From contig JABVXU010000008.1 in the NCBI GenBank assembly GCA_013365365.1, forward strand, positions 310,001-374,000: a stretch of 64,000 nucleotides of DNA. Reading direction: 5' to 3'. Both the position numbers and the translations under genes were made by a program. The stretch is from Cruorifilaria tuberocauda. Its lineage: Eukaryota; Nematoda; Chromadorea; Rhabditida; Onchocercidae. Each line of letters starts with the position of its first letter. The stretch's first letter is position 1. Below are positions 27,956-42,300 of the stretch, one piece after another. The notes under the pieces are model-generated. The model saw nothing but the letters and a program-made list of their open reading frames with translations. It searched no databases and had not been told where the DNA came from.

Positions 27956-30900
27956 CTACAAGCACAAATACATAGAATGAATGTGCATGTTGAGATCAGA
28001 CAGAAACTGAGTCTCGTCCTTTGTGAAAGGCTTGAACATTGGAATAGGAGAACGCTTGTGCTTTTCATGAATTCGTTCTAAATTTTTATGAACAAATTCC
28101 ACACAATCTGCTAAATCCGAGCTTCGCAAAGGCGATTGAATGTCCAACCCTGACTGGTGTTGTCCATCATTTGAAAGCCCTTCCAAATCTCGACATGCAT
28201 AATAGCACCGAGTTACAAGATCCGTCAATTCTTTCTAAAAAAATTCATGCTTAGAAAATTTTCAAGATTTTAATAATACCATAACCAACAACAAGTCCAC
28301 TTATCAGAAAGTGGTTTCTACTAATTAGCCATACTTACTTGAGGAAAAACACATTCTCCGATACGTTTCATGAAAGAATTGATGCGAGCGGACAATGTCG
28401 CTTCAAAATCTCCATTTGAATTAGTGTCTTCATCACAAAGCTGAATACTATGTGAAAAACTCTGTGATATGTTCTGTGCAGACCGAATTGAATTGATTAC
28501 CACACGTTCAAGCTCTTTCTAAAAAATTTAAAAGACTATAAAACAGCTCTAAAACTCACGGAAAATGCTGTAAAATATGTTAGAAATATTAATAATTAGG
28601 GATTCAAATAGAAAAAATGAAATCAAAACTCTCTTCTCGATAAAACTTAACGATCAACCTACACTGAATCTAGAAAATGCTGCCAAAAATGGAATGCAAT
28701 TAAGCGGGAGCTAAAATCCATTTCATGCTTAGTAGTAACCATTGAGCTGTACCTGCTCGTTACAGAAAGAACCGAAAGCTGCAAATTCCCGATTATTTTC
28801 GTTAGAAATAGAATTTCCGGCACCGTATTCCTTCGCCAGTAATATTGCAGTTAAACTGCTTAGCCGTGAATTCAATTCGGTTTGCCTAAATTAATTTACT
28901 GAAAAAATACTATAATTACTGCTTTGGACTTGGATAATTTTCCGCACATGAATAAAGTACACCACTCAGATACACTTATTTAATTTACTATCTGATGGTA
29001 ATTGAAAACTTACTGACTGCTGACAAAACCGGTTTGTTGTAAAGAGATAGCATCAAATCTCAGCTGACTGACTAATCTTGGTAAGATTACTTTGTGGAAC
29101 TGTTCCGTCGACGGAAGCTGATATCTAGGTTGAAAGAAGCGAAGTAAATTCCGGAAACCAGTACGACCAATAATTGCTGGTGATTCATTATCCAGAAGTA
29201 GCATTATCCCAATCTGTAAAACAAACCAGGTAATGCTAAATACTGCTGTCGATAAAAATGAATTGAATAACTAGAAAACTGTGTCGTCCAGCCCATTCTG
29301 ACTATTGAATGAAGACAAAAATTAGCAACAAATGATAAAGTAGGATAAGTTTGTGAAAAGGTAATGTGTGCAAATATTAGGATAAAAAATGGGGCATTTG
29401 AATTAAAAAGAAGTTTGATTTTTTTTAAATGCTTGCTGATTTGGTCCTGCTCTTCGTACCCTTTAGGTAGATCAGATATCTCACAAGCGTTGAAAGTCAT
29501 GCAAAATTATACGATCTTCGTGCTCAATGAATGCATTTATCAATTCTTTCTCTTTCCCTTTCTTAAGTAATTACTAATTTTTAAAATCAAGAAAATGGAA
29601 AGCGAAATCAGGATTGAGTAGGTATACAATGGAGCAACATTTCACAATTCTCCATCCCTTTTTCTTCCTTTGATAACAGGTTCGAACATAGGTGCTGTTC
29701 AAATTCTTGTTGTTGCTAGCAGATCCTGTTCTTATAACACAAAGCATGCTACCCGTAATATTACTTATACATAAAAGAATTTCAAAAAAGGACCAGAAGA
29801 AATAAAGAAAGGAGGAGGAGAAACCTTCAGTTGAATAAAAACCGCTAAACAGGAAATGAGATGTTTTTAAATAAAGAAAATCTCTTGCAAATTATTCAGA
29901 ATCCATAAACATTATTACTTTTGTAACTCATGATGTAAGCTTTTCACTACAGCAAATATTTTAAAGGTCAAACATTTCAGTAGTGGAAAAACAACCTGAT
30001 CCGAAATTTTTTGTGCATCCGGATGATCATCGGGCCAGAAATTTCCCCTAATTATCCTAGCTTTTCTCGTGTGTTCTTTACGATTTATTTTGCTTTTTGG
30101 TTCCACCCGCAAGTCAACGGCATTGCAACATTCATCAAATTTTGCTTTCTTCTGTTCAGGACCATTACCTGAACATATATAGCGAATGCTGTTTTCCAAA
30201 TGTTTGCGCTGAAAAACAGAATTCTTTCAGTTCAACAAAAGCAAACAAAAATTTTAAGGCAACTCGCAGCTGTAGTGTCAAGGAGAATATTTGCATGATG
30301 AAATCCCTGAAATTAAAATAATCCAGGAACAGAAACTGGATTGAATAACGCAAATAATCATTTTAAAAAAGTGCACCCTACCCTTATGTCGAACGTAGTA
30401 GCGATAAGGTTAGCGATTGAATGGCCTGTCACATCTTTTGATTTTTTTATTAAATTATTCTGTCCAATGTCTAAAGCTTCAGTTTCTGAAAATAATATAC
30501 GTAATTAGAAAAAAACTCTCAATTGCTCCTCTCCTTCTAATTTAAAATTTTACTTAAAAAAAACAAACATGCGACCTTGCTTTGTGCTGGTATTAATTTG
30601 TCGTGCTGCTTGTAACAATTGGTATTCACTGGAATGACAGCTGCGCAAGTGGCGAATCATACCTGTTGTACTAAAATCCCAAATTTGTTACACCGTTCTT
30701 CAAAATATCTAGATCAGCGACAGTGGAATAAAAACAAATCAACTACTCCTTTTACTGTTCAAAAAATTCTCTCACTAAAATCATGAATTTGGACAGTGTG
30801 GTAACTTTTACAAATTGTAAGTCCAAAATAAAACAAGCACCTGCTATTCGTTGCTTTAATCCTTTTGCAACATATTCTGCATTCGGCAGCTTGTTCTTCG

Positions 30901-30959
30901 CTTGGTAGCTGAATAAAATATTTCCAAACTTTAGCTGTTTTCATTGTAGAACCGCCCAT
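27956..30959 (-). CDS. BED-type zinc-finger protein, hAT/ZBED-like, without transposase core
   Basis: Minus-strand exons: 30841-30959, 30576-30670, 30382-30485, two short stretches between about 30315 and 30200 leading into an exon ending near 29998, then about 29013-29217, 28751-28886, 28337-28518 and 27956-28235. The first three are joined in checked phase. The BED finger is built from 'VWKYFIQLPSE', 'CRIC' and 'RHLRSCH' (Cx2C...Hx4H) across the first two exons. Further on, 'FLRF/FFQPRYQLPS' and 'VILPRLV' resemble the segment before the catalytic domain in hAT transposases and ZBED proteins. No RNase H-like core or hATC dimerisation domain follows. The protein is therefore probably a domesticated DNA-binding regulator, roughly 400 residues long. 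The start ATG at 30957-30959 is the first in frame; an upstream exon is possible. I do not recognise a specific orthologue. Confidence 0.75.
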
Positions 30960-33900
30960 CTTATGTCAGTATATCAATATCCTGCATTAACAACACTATT
31001 GAAGTTGTCGGTAATGTGTAACCAGTAAATTTTTGAGCGCTGAGACGGTTGACAATACTAACATAAACATTGAGTGGCTTGTATATCACGTTAGTGAAGT
31101 CATTTGTTTTCCATTGATTGCTAAATCAATTTTTTGTAATAAACTGCTTACACTGTTGCAATCTTTAACTGCTCAATTCTAAGCTAAATTGTTCATTTAA
31201 ATGAAAACTTGAGAAAGTAAATTAAGTCTAATGTAATTTATTACTATTTAATATAGTTAAGCGTAAAATAGGGAGCTTCACGAATTCTCATCTTCCTAAA
31301 TTACCTTAACATAGAAATTTCTGGAACAATCTGCAGATAACACAACTATAAACTTCTCGAGAAGTTAGAGAAACTATGAAGAAAAATGTGCACCACAAAA
31401 CTATATCACAGAAAAATCTTTAACAACGTAGAGTAGTAAGAATTAACATTATCAATTTTTTCACTTCTGTGGTTTTTATTTCAGTTGAAATCCTCAAATA
31501 TTTCTCACAGTTTATAAAATAATTTAAGTCGAAAAAATACTGGTATACACACTACACTTTGGTCTATTTCTAATTAGGTAGTCATTAGAGTAATTTATTC
31601 ATAACAGTGCATCCCTCCATTTCTTAGGGTTATATGCCTGCCTCCTATACATATATCATGAAGATTTTTGTGTCTTATGCTTCTCTTCGCATCTTATGTA
31701 CCTTTCGTGATTTCTTGGAAGTATTACTAGTAAGCAGTCCAGACAGCAAATACCATAAATATATAATCTAAAAATGCCGGAGGAGGTATCACATTTTTTT
31801 TTATGTGATATATTCTATTCCAAGTAAATATGTCCATATAATTTACGTGTCCACTTATTACACATGTTTTTATAAAAAATGCATCTTCGTTCTTTTCACA
31901 GGATGGAAATCGACTCTAACACTTATTTTCACATGAGAAATAATTGTATGATTAAATAAAAACCGTGAACTTAGTAACAGAAATTACCATAATTCTTGTA
32001 TTACATGAATTATATGTATGCTCAGTTCCAAACCATGTGTGATTTTAAAATAACAAAACTATTAACGAGGTTCGAAATTTTTATCAAGCGTATAATCATT
32101 TCCCAGCTTCAAAATATATATAGAGCGACTGTCTAAAGAACCTAGCAAATATCCGAATGGACAGAGTGACCATCAGATTCCAGGGTCAAAAGAAAACAAT
32201 TTACCGATAGAATATTAGATAAAAACTACTACGATGCATCAAAAAATTCTTACTACTCAATTACCTAATGAAATACTACTTCACCGTGAAATCTTAACTT
32301 TCGAAGTAAAAGTGTTCGATTTTTGTGTTACTATAACTGCAGGAGCACGGGCTGCTAAGACTTTTCCGAAATTTCAAAACCGCAATGGCGATAAGTGGGG
32401 AAGGCACGCAAAGTCTTGATTACGTTATATGGTATTTCTCTTTCTGCAATTTATGTGTCAATCAGTACAGCAATTTGCTCTCTCAAAACTAAGAAAACGT
32501 ACAGAGCTTGGCAGAAGACTATTCCGATCACTAACTGAATTCGTGAACAGCATCAAATCCTAGCCAGAAATCAAAATTTATTTTCACAAACCGAGAAATA
32601 AAAAGCAAGATAAAAATTCAGCAAGAACACTTATTTCAAAAAGAAGGTAAATGAAGAGATAGAAGTTTGGAAAGCGGGAAAAATGAACGAAAATGAAACA
32701 ATGGGTCATAAAAAAATGCATAACAGCTATAAAGCAGAGATAAGCTGCTATCCACTAAACCTTTTTAAATTTCTTTGCACATAGAAATAAGTCGTTTTGT
32801 ACAAAAAAAATTCGTAAAAAAGTAGAAGTAAAAAAATCACAACGAAAATTTATACAACGGTCCTGATGGTCAAACTAAAGCTGTAAATTATTGAACGAAT
32901 GTTTCAAGTCTTTAATTAACTAAACTGCTACGGAAAATCTTCCATAACAAATCTTTAAGTTCAAATGAAAGAAAAATTGCATCTTGGCAAGATATAATAA
33001 ACAGTTAGTTGACCTCTTACACGCAAAAGGTGACTGAACTTGAATTAAGATAACAACTTGGATACTGCGTTTTTCTACGCAGTATATTTGCACCCGCCTA
33101 TTGTACTAAAAGTTCATTTAGTGAACTTGCTTGCAATTCAGCACTTTATCAATGAAAACTTTGTAAATAGAATCACGGATTATAAAAGCAGATCATATTC
33201 TTAAATATGGATAAAATGAAACTGAACTACACAAACTTCAGGAAAGATCCAAATTATTCAAAAAACATTCAAAAAGCTGATTTTGCTGCTATTCATGGGA
33301 ACGAAAACTTCGAAAAGAAAAAGTTATATAGTCATGAAGTCACTAAACTTCCAAAACATTTTATAATTTTGCATTAAGTTAATTGGCTATCCAGACCTCT
33401 ACTTACTGACGCGGAAGTATTCGACGTAAATTCGAAAATTTTGAAAGAGGAGAACAAATGTCTTCGTTGTGAAAATGTTGTTATTATAATGATAAGGCAG
33501 AATTACTCATAAAATCATGCGGTTATTACTGATAATATTTGTCAGTTCTGTTGATACCTAACAAAAATTCATACCCTTTTATCGAGCAAAATACGCATGA
33601 ACATGCGGACCAGGATGACAGCTACAAGAGCATTTGTTTTAAAAAAGGGGACCATGATTAATATGACAACAATTTGACACTTGAACTTCAAAAATCAAGA
33701 AATTCATAAGTGAATTAAGATGAGCTTATTAAAGAAGTGAATATAACAATAATTAGAATTCCACGGACAGCTAATTCAGTAGATGACAATGTGAACTGAA
33801 TTTCGATTGGTCAGCTAGCAATACAAATTGGTTGGGAGACAAGAAGTGATGAAAGAATTGTAAAAGATGATGGATAAAACAGATTTCTCTGAAAACGGAA

Positions 33901-35485
33901 TACTGAAGCTTATCAGCTTCACTGATCAACTACTAGTACGTATAACACAGATCCTACTTACACCATCGTAACCATCATTCGATCTCACTTTTGTACTATC
34001 ATTATCATAATCACAAAAGCAATAACAATTTTCAGCGGGAGCACTATTGTTATCAATGAAGATCACTAAGAAATCACCATTATAGTTATTACATGTCTGA
34101 TTTCGGAACAGGAAGAATAATGCCTGCTTCCCAAATTGCTCATCCTTTCATGGTCTAACTGAAACTGTTTCAAGTTGTCCTTTATTTTCTATTTTGAGTA
34201 TTGGGGAAATGCTGATCGGAAAATGGGTTGTAGATGAACAAAAGAAAGAGAGATGACTGTCGAGGCGAAAGACGTGGGAGCGGGTGAGAGGCAACCGGCT
34301 GGGAAGCTCGCTCGGTTGCTACCTAAAAAAGCCTTCTGAGAAACAGAAACAGGATGGAGGACGATGAGAAGATACAACCCACAACGGGTAACCAATCATC
34401 CACTCCAACCTATCCTTATTTCAAACATCGAAACAAGACAAGTGTAAAATTGCTACCGGATTTCTTAATTAAACCTTTCTAAACCGGAGAAATTTTAGTG
34501 TGTTCGTGTTGTAGTCGATTTGGAGGAAAATGCAAACTTGGTCTGCCTGGCTACAAACACTAGCAGCAAAGTTTAAAGAAGTCCCTAATAAAATATTTGC
34601 CATAATATCATCCAGTGGCACTGGTAAAAATGCTCTATTTAATCAACGACTGTTCCGCATATTCTAAGCGAAGGATAGTTCGGGATTCACAGACAAGTTA
34701 TTTGAATTTGAACACCGTTGAGATGTGATACAGTTGAGTGAAATAGAGCTCCCGACAGATCTTAAGTCGACACGAATGCTTTATTCCGAACTAACAATAA
34801 TATCAAACTGTCAAGGAAGGTAACTGTGACCCTAGGTGAATAGCTACATCTCCAATAACCTGTTGTACAATCGTAAATTATGTCCTGACCTAAGTCAACG
34901 ATACACTCCCGATAAATGTTTGTACATGTATCGTCAAATCTGCGTCGCAGGAAATTTACTTTAGAGAGTTAGAGCAATAAATTTAATGTAGATGATTTCG
35001 AACTGTAATGTAATTTTCTAGAAAGAAGAATCGTCAAAGTGCAAATATTATGGACTATGTTGCGAAGAGAGATAAAGAGCCAACATTACTTAAAGAATTA
35101 CACATGCGCACTTATTTAAAAACTAAAAAAGGCACTATTCACTTCAGTAATTTAAACTAAAAACGCGAATTGAAATCATGGTAGTAAATCCACAGTTCTG
35201 TATCTCTAAAAACCGAACAGAGGAATTCTGCGAAATGGAAATCTTCGTTCATTCTTCATCAGAAGGAGGTTGTATTGAGCTGCTTATATGAGGCACAAAG
35301 CCTTAGGCGATTCTCGGCGCAATCCGAAACCGGAATTCTTTTAAACAGCAGTTCCCTCTTCGCACCCAGCCAGCAAATTTATAAAATGCATATATCTCAG
35401 TTTGTGTGTATCTGTATGTCCACGACCTATCTTTTCAAAAGCACACAATGATGCGCACGGACAAACACATGCTCAAGGGACTAGT

Positions 35486-35510
35486 TTTGAGAGCATCTGT
35501 TGCTCTCAAA
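35486..35510. repeat. Perfect 10-bp inverted repeat with 5-nt loop
   Basis: TTTGAGAGCA at 35486-35495 and TGCTCTCAAA at 35501-35510 are exact reverse complements around the loop TCTGT. As RNA this would be a stable small hairpin. No gene is recognised around it. Confidence 0.8.
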
Positions 35511-36269
35511 TACAAACCACCATGCTGTCCACCTCTCTTCTTTCTCCCGGTACCATATCCCAATCATCTGCAGTTCGGGGAGGAAAATTCCATTTAAGAA
35601 TCTAATAACATCCACTTCTAATTGTTCGCAGCTTTTCAACAATAATATTTTCCCGGCAAAGTAAGGCCATTCAAACTTCAAACATTTCTTGATCTTCACC
35701 TTTACTTCACTGATTGCCCAGTACACCATTCATTACAAACACAGCTGACCTACTTTTACAAGTAAGCAGAATATATTTATTAGAAAATGAATCCAGTGAA
35801 GGGATCTCTGTTCCAGATATCTTCTAAGAGCCTGTCCAAGAGAGCTTATGACATCAGGTGATAAATATTCTACTTAATCTAAATGGTATCGCTCGGTCTC
35901 AACTAAAGCGTAAAACTATTCTCTCAGCATGAGTGAAGCTTTAGAGACTTGTTATTTTTCAACATAACTCTTTCCACATTGTACCGATTTGCCGTGCGTG
36001 ATGAAGAGATGTAAGAAATGAATTCACTATTTACAACAACAGAAGATTTTCAATGGAGAGAGAGGTGACCGTGTTGAGTGGAATGAGGTTAAATGAATTT
36101 GAATTCGAGATTTTTGGAATAGTTGATGCATTAACATAGGGAGAAGAAAAAGCAGTTAGAGCAGAATGAGTAGCACCTTCATAAGATGATGCATCCCAAA
36201 AAAAAAGACAAAAGGGTCACATATCGGTCGGATCAGTGATCAGTTGACAATTACTAAAGAGGAAGAGTA

Positions 36270-37160
36270 TTAGCATAGGAATGAAGAGGTGAGCAGTGCC
36301 GCAGCGTCTTTTATTATCGCCATCGTTGTTCGGGAAGGAGGTCGAGGATGCGAGGGAATGGGTGATGATGGATTGAAACAAAGAGGTAAGTAAGGAGGGA
36401 AGGAGGGAGTTTCAGCAAACAGCGGTGGCGGCGACGGTACTGTTGCAGGAATAGTAAGGGTCTTACCTCTGCCTATTTCTGTTCTTCGTGAGCAATACAG
36501 AAAGGACCGGAAGGACACGGTTTCGATGTTGTCGTGGTGGATCTGAGCGGTGGGTCGGTGGGTCGGTAGGTGAACCGGTGAGTGGGTTCGTTCGACAAGC
36601 TGCGTTTAAGCCTGTGGTAGCAGTTGAGTGAAGCTGGAGAAGGGGATGATATAAGATTTAGAAAGGATGGTGTTGACCGCCGCTGTCGTTGTTGTTGGAG
36701 GGAATTTAAGATTATAAAATACGGGTACGGGAGTAGCAGAATAGAACCCTCTCCTCCTATGCTGCCTGGCCCTCTCTCCTCCGTAGGGTGCACGCACCCA
36801 TTTCCAACCAATTTTTGAAAACCAGATCTCACTTCCGCCATTTTCGCCTCACTCCCTCCTATTTCCCCCTGCTTCGCCTCTCCCTCTTGTTTCGGCATGC
36901 CGATCACATGAACCGCTCCGCTCTACTCAGTCACTTACTTCACTTATCCCTTCTCCTTCATCTTCACCAATCATTCACCCAATCCGATGCTTACTTCTTT
37001 CAGTGATATCGAGAAGTGCACGCAACTTCAATCTTCACTTCTTCCTGAAATTAAATTCTGCATTACAACTGTTCCTACATCTACTCCATTTACCATCCAT
37101 CTATTCCTCCTTCCTTCCGCTCTTAAATCATTCCAGGTGCTCCTTACCTGAACCAAACTG
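36270..37160. promoter_or_regulatory. GC-rich, strand-asymmetric island in the gene-poor region (possible promoter or enhancer)
   Basis: Within AT-rich surroundings this stretch is rich in G on the plus strand up to about 36700 and rich in pyrimidine after about 36740. It includes a tandem of the 8-mer GGTGGGTC at 36549-36564 followed by a degenerate third copy. Several frames stay open on both strands, as expected of GC-rich DNA. A 144-codon minus-strand frame (36473-36907) is Pro/Ser/Arg-rich and has no recognisable domain. A regulatory island or an untranslated exon of an unseen gene is the more likely reading. Confidence 0.35.
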
Positions 37161-39339
37161 ATGCTCTAAGCTAGAAATCAGCGAATTCGCATGAAAAATT
37201 CCTCACATTTTTATGATTGCTGAAAATTGCTTCGTAGTAGCAGGATTTCCAAAGCATCATTATATGCACCAAATTTTCTTTTCAATTATCGATGAGAAAT
37301 TGGATTTTTATTTCGATGAACCGAAACCAACATGAAAATCGAATGCTTTTTCAGGGAAAAAATGAAGAGCTAATGATGACAAGTTTTTATTGTTTCATTG
37401 AAAAGGATGTCATAACTTTTTAAAGAGGAAACAAAATTTATTTACTACTATGTCTTCCCTCGCAAAAAGCTCTGTTTTATAGTTCTTTCCTTACTGACAA
37501 TCCTCGCACATCCTGGCATCATTTGCCCTGGCTAACAAGGAATTGTTAAATTAGCAATTGGTGCTGGGAGAAAGACTTGTCATATTCACTGATCATGGTG
37601 ATAATTTTCTTCCTTCAGTCTCTGACCGACGTAACACAACATGCTTGTCGAACATGTTTTTGAAATAGTCTGCTCATCTAACTTAATGCACATACAATTT
37701 CTTTAAAGGAAATGACGCTTTGCACGTTCATCCTGCTTGATATATTATTCGTTCTCTTACTAAGCACTATTGTTTATCCAATAATCGGTAAATCCGAAGG
37801 AGTAGAGGAATGCCACCACATTTATACAATTCACCAAAATTTCGCGAATCTCATGACTACGTATATTACTAGAAAACTTAGTTAATTATCACGGGGAACT
37901 CTCAATTACCTTCGAAATTGTCACCTTCAAAAATTTCGATTCTGGGAAAGACCAACCTCTTACTATGTCTGAGGGTGTAAAAAATTTCTTTCACGCATCA
38001 CCTTTATTTTAAATATATCACTGCAGACATTGACTACGTTCGACACTCCAAATAGGGAACAAAAGTTTCATGTATTATGACAATTTCAATAAGAAAAGCA
38101 TGAAGCATAGAAAGAGTTACGATTCCTCTTTTCCAACAGGAAAGTGAACGCCATTACATTCTGTAAATGCTGACAGTTAATTATCAGTTTGACAAATCGG
38201 ATCGTTTGACGTATAACTGGGAAGTATATGCGCACTGATATTCTGGTATCCCGAACTGTTTATCTGACATGCGTATTGTGCTTTAATAATAAAGCTTTAA
38301 TGCTGAGTTAACATATAGAAATGCGAATCGTTTATCCAAATTGCTGAACTGGAAATAAAACAATTTGTTGAGAGAATTACTTGCATAGATCAAACAAAAT
38401 TATTTAAAAAAAAACTTCATTTAATATTTGAAAATAAAATAAATGCCATAAAAATAGTGAATCTAAACGTATAAAAGCAATATGAGCATGTATCTCCTAG
38501 TTGACGAGCCAATCAAAAAAGATTATTGATGCTTATCCATTATTATAAAAGCTATGAAGAGAATGTGGTAATATACCAAAAGTTTAAGCAGAAACATATT
38601 TTGCTGTTCGCAAATACAAAGGTTTAGAAAATGGACATAATTTCAACACAAGTCTATAACAGTCTATAACCACTTGGTCCATGTGAAACGAACATTCCTT
38701 CTCTCAAGTTAGTAAATAACCATCACACCAACTTGTTAAACCAATTAACCTAAACTAATCACGTTTATTATTTGAACGAAGATGTCAAATAACTCCTAAA
38801 ATTCAAATGCTGGCCGTAGCCGCTTTTTGCTACATTATCCGGCTAGCAGCTCAACTTAAACGGCAATAGTAAGACATGTCTGTATTAAGCTTAAGCTTTT
38901 GCTACTTGCACCAAAGAGAGGACCTTCATCCACAATTACTAGGATTGTGAATGGCTACGAAATGTAAATTCAACTAATTTCTATTATAATTATAAATACA
39001 GTCGTTGTTATAAACATTTTTATAACCTAACTTTAAAATTAGTATTCGATTGAAAGTCATATATCAACTAGTTCATTTCTGCTTTCTACTTTTTACTCAT
39101 TCTTCTACTAGTAATCTTTCTATGTTGCTGTGATTCAGTGAGGCGATGATAAGAAACAAATGGATTAATCTCATGTCTTCGTAGAAACAGCCGCCTTTTA
39201 TGCATAGTTTTATTATGGAGTTTTTCTGTTGGTCACAGTTAATCCCGAATATTGGCAAACTTTTTAAGAGAATTTATCAGTTATGAAAATTTTCAGGAAG
39301 AAGTGTTAACTGCGATATGCGAGGAGTAGTATTTTCATC

Positions 39340-42300
39340 ATGGATATGGGTAGTGATGATACAGATGACTTGGGCGGTGCATTCAGACAAGGCTTTCTGT
39401 GCCCATTTTGTATGCAAGATTTGGGTGACTTAACCACTTTGCTTGCTCATGTTGACAAATACCATCCAAAATTAGCACCCGCTGATTATCCCCTTGATCA
39501 TATTAAAGGTAAGCTTAGGTGGATTTCTCCGTGATCATTTATTTTTCTTGGTGTTTTTTTGCTATTACAAATCAGACGAAGTGTACACAAATGCACATGG
39601 AAAAAGACCGAAGAGACATGAAGGATGAGATAAAATATTTTTTCAGGTATTTTTGATAAAGCGAAACAAAAGATTTCACATATAGATGCATCCTTTTTAA
39701 TTGGTGATACAAACTCGAATAATGTGGGAGTAGCGACACTTTCAAAAAGCGTTTGCAATATAGCTAATGATCGCGTCGAAAAATCTCATTCAGCACACAC
39801 TTTTACTTTTTTGCAGGATCTTGGTGAGTCTAATCAATGTGAATATTTATTTTATATTTTGTTTTACGGATATGAAAATGTATGTTTTCTGAAAAATAGT
39901 AATTAAGAATTGTCTGGAAGCTTCGATATGGCACATCTTTTTATTATATCCTGATAAGCACTGAGGATTTGAAATTCTGCAAATTCTGATACTATTTCTA
40001 TTGTCTCACCCTTTCAGGAATTACAAGAAGTCATACGGATTTTTACTTGAAGTGTCGATCCCCTTGCATAAACGATGCTGCTATAAAAACAAACAGTTTG
40101 ATTATTAGACTTGATAAATTAATTAACCAGTGCCCTTCCGACTCAAGTAAGCGCAAAGGTTGGCACATATTGTCTTAGGCAACACTCTTCGAAAGTAACG
40201 TTATCTGCTTCAGTAAATGGAACCAATTTCGTACCTTTCAATTTCAGCAACGGTTCTTGCATTAAAGTAGAAAGTGTTTTGCAGCCTTTGAGCGTGAAAC
40301 AGTACCTTGGGTAACCGATCGTGATGTTGTGAAATGTAGAACATGTTCCATGAAATTTTCCTTGACTAGGCGACGACATCACTGCCGGTTATGTGGCGAA
40401 ATTATATGTCACCCATGTTCAAAATTCCTTACTTTCGTCAATGCCCGTACGAACTTTCACTTCTCTAGAAATCAATTGTTTCACGGAACTATAATGTTGT
40501 TGATGCTAATAGTTATATTTTTTTCGTTATGTCTCTACCATCTAACCAACTTTGGACTGGAATAAATGATATTTATATATTATTTTCACCTTCTAAATTT
40601 GTAACGTGCTCAGTTTTTGAATTTGCTATTTCTTGACGCAGATTTCGTATGTTATCAGGCAAGCTAACGAATCCGGCATTTGCTGCACAATTGTTGGAAG
40701 AAATAAGTAACTCACAGAAGAATGTTCCGGAAGAGCCGTTAAGACGTTTTCCACATTCGATGTCCGTCGCTGAAGTTATTAAGCTAGCAGTATCTAGTGA
40801 ATCGTTCCAGTCAATGCGATTAAAAAGCGAAAAATTATTTTCCTCAACATTATCATTGGTGAAACGGAATGACAGTGAAGTCAGTTTAGCGTCGTTTTTT
40901 CAGCAGGTAAATTTAGCCTCCTTTCAAGTTATTTCAAGTCAATAAATTTGACTACCATAACCATTAGGTTACGTCTTTTGCTTTATCTTTTGCATTATCT
41001 AAGCTTTGAATAGGTCGTCTCACGAAGCTGTTAGTATCACTAAAATATGTGACCAAATAATAAGATTTATTGATTGAAGAGTTCCAATTATGATTAATAT
41101 TATGAAAATTGTTGGACGTTTTCTATTTTTTAGGATGAAAATGAGCACCTGAGAATTTGTGCGGAATGTAAAATTTTGCTGGATATTCGTAATGAAAAAA
41201 TGGAGATGCTTGCTTCGCCACCAATGCTTGTGGTATTATATGAGCGTCTTTGCTCTCTTTTTCGTGACGCTCAAAAGTTAGCTTCTTCCTATGCACGTAT
41301 TTCAGAATCGTTGAGGTAAGTGTACGATAATTTCATGCTTTCGCTCAGGCGGTATTATTTTGTAATATTTTAGTACTTTCTTCGATTGAATAAATTATTT
41401 GGTTCTAAAGTGATTTTAAAAACTCATTATTTGAAAATCTTCAAGTTCTGTCAAGGTTTTCAGCCGAGGAGAAACCATGTATACGTTGGATTCTGCTATT
41501 CAGTTGAAAAATCGACTGACACAGCTGCAAAAAGAGATTGATTCTGTTAGGTTAGCAGAATGCGCTTATGAATTTAACTCTTTTGAAATTTTGAAATCGT
41601 TAACTGAGAATGATTAAAATTTGGATGTTTTGCTTCAATTTAGTTCTCGTATTGAGACACATCATATCAGTGATGGAAATTTCTCTGGACTTTGTACATC
41701 ACGGGAGCAAGTCATCCGAAAAAATATACGAGATTTTTCTCTACAAATGTTGCAGGTTCAGTTTTACTTCTATCAGTCTTTTTAGAACTTTGATATTAAT
41801 TTTTTACGTCCAATTATCATTATTTTATTCCTCACGATTAGATTGTGTAGTAGTATAATTGTATTGATTCATTACGTAAAATTGTGATTTAGCGATTAAT
41901 AACACAAACAAATCTTCATCCAAGTGAAGATCGCTACAATGAATTGCAAGAAAAAAGACGCGCTGATATCAAACATCGAATAGAGATAGAACGAAAAAGA
42001 AATGCATTCATTTTGAAGGCTTGTGATGCTTTTATTGAATTTTCATGTATTCATCCTTAGAACTCTTCCTTGGTTATGACATCATTGTTACTCTTAAATT
42101 TTGTTATAGAGCTCTTCATCCTTGCAGCCATCTACTTCGAATCCTGGATTTGGCTCATATTTAAGCGAAACGGAAATGGTTCGACAAATTTGTAAGAGTC
42201 ATTTGAAGGAATCTGTTTCCTTTTCTAATATTGTTAGTGGTTGTGAGGATTATGGTTGGAGTCCATCTAGGATGTTTTTTCACACTAATCCATTTATTGA

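Larger units (their letters stand above)
30960..39339. other. Gene-poor region between BED gene and rabs-5
   Basis: About 8.4 kb between two divergently transcribed genes, mostly AT-rich and without convincing coding signal on either strand. It includes a perfect 10-bp hairpin at 35486-35510 and a GC-rich island at about 36270-37160. I found no tRNA, rRNA, terminal inverted repeat or transposase homology by reading. The promoters of both flanking genes must lie at its ends. Confidence 0.55.

Noticed and set aside
36473..36907. 144-codon minus-strand open frame in the GC-rich island
   Set aside because: Pro/Ser/Arg-rich with no domain, and other frames are open over the same bases, as expected from composition. 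Kept only as a possible regulatory island.
30960..39339. Possible transposon, tRNA or rRNA genes in the gene-poor region
   Set aside because: Reading both strands I found no transposase or reverse-transcriptase motif, terminal inverted repeats or tRNA A/B box pair that I could support.
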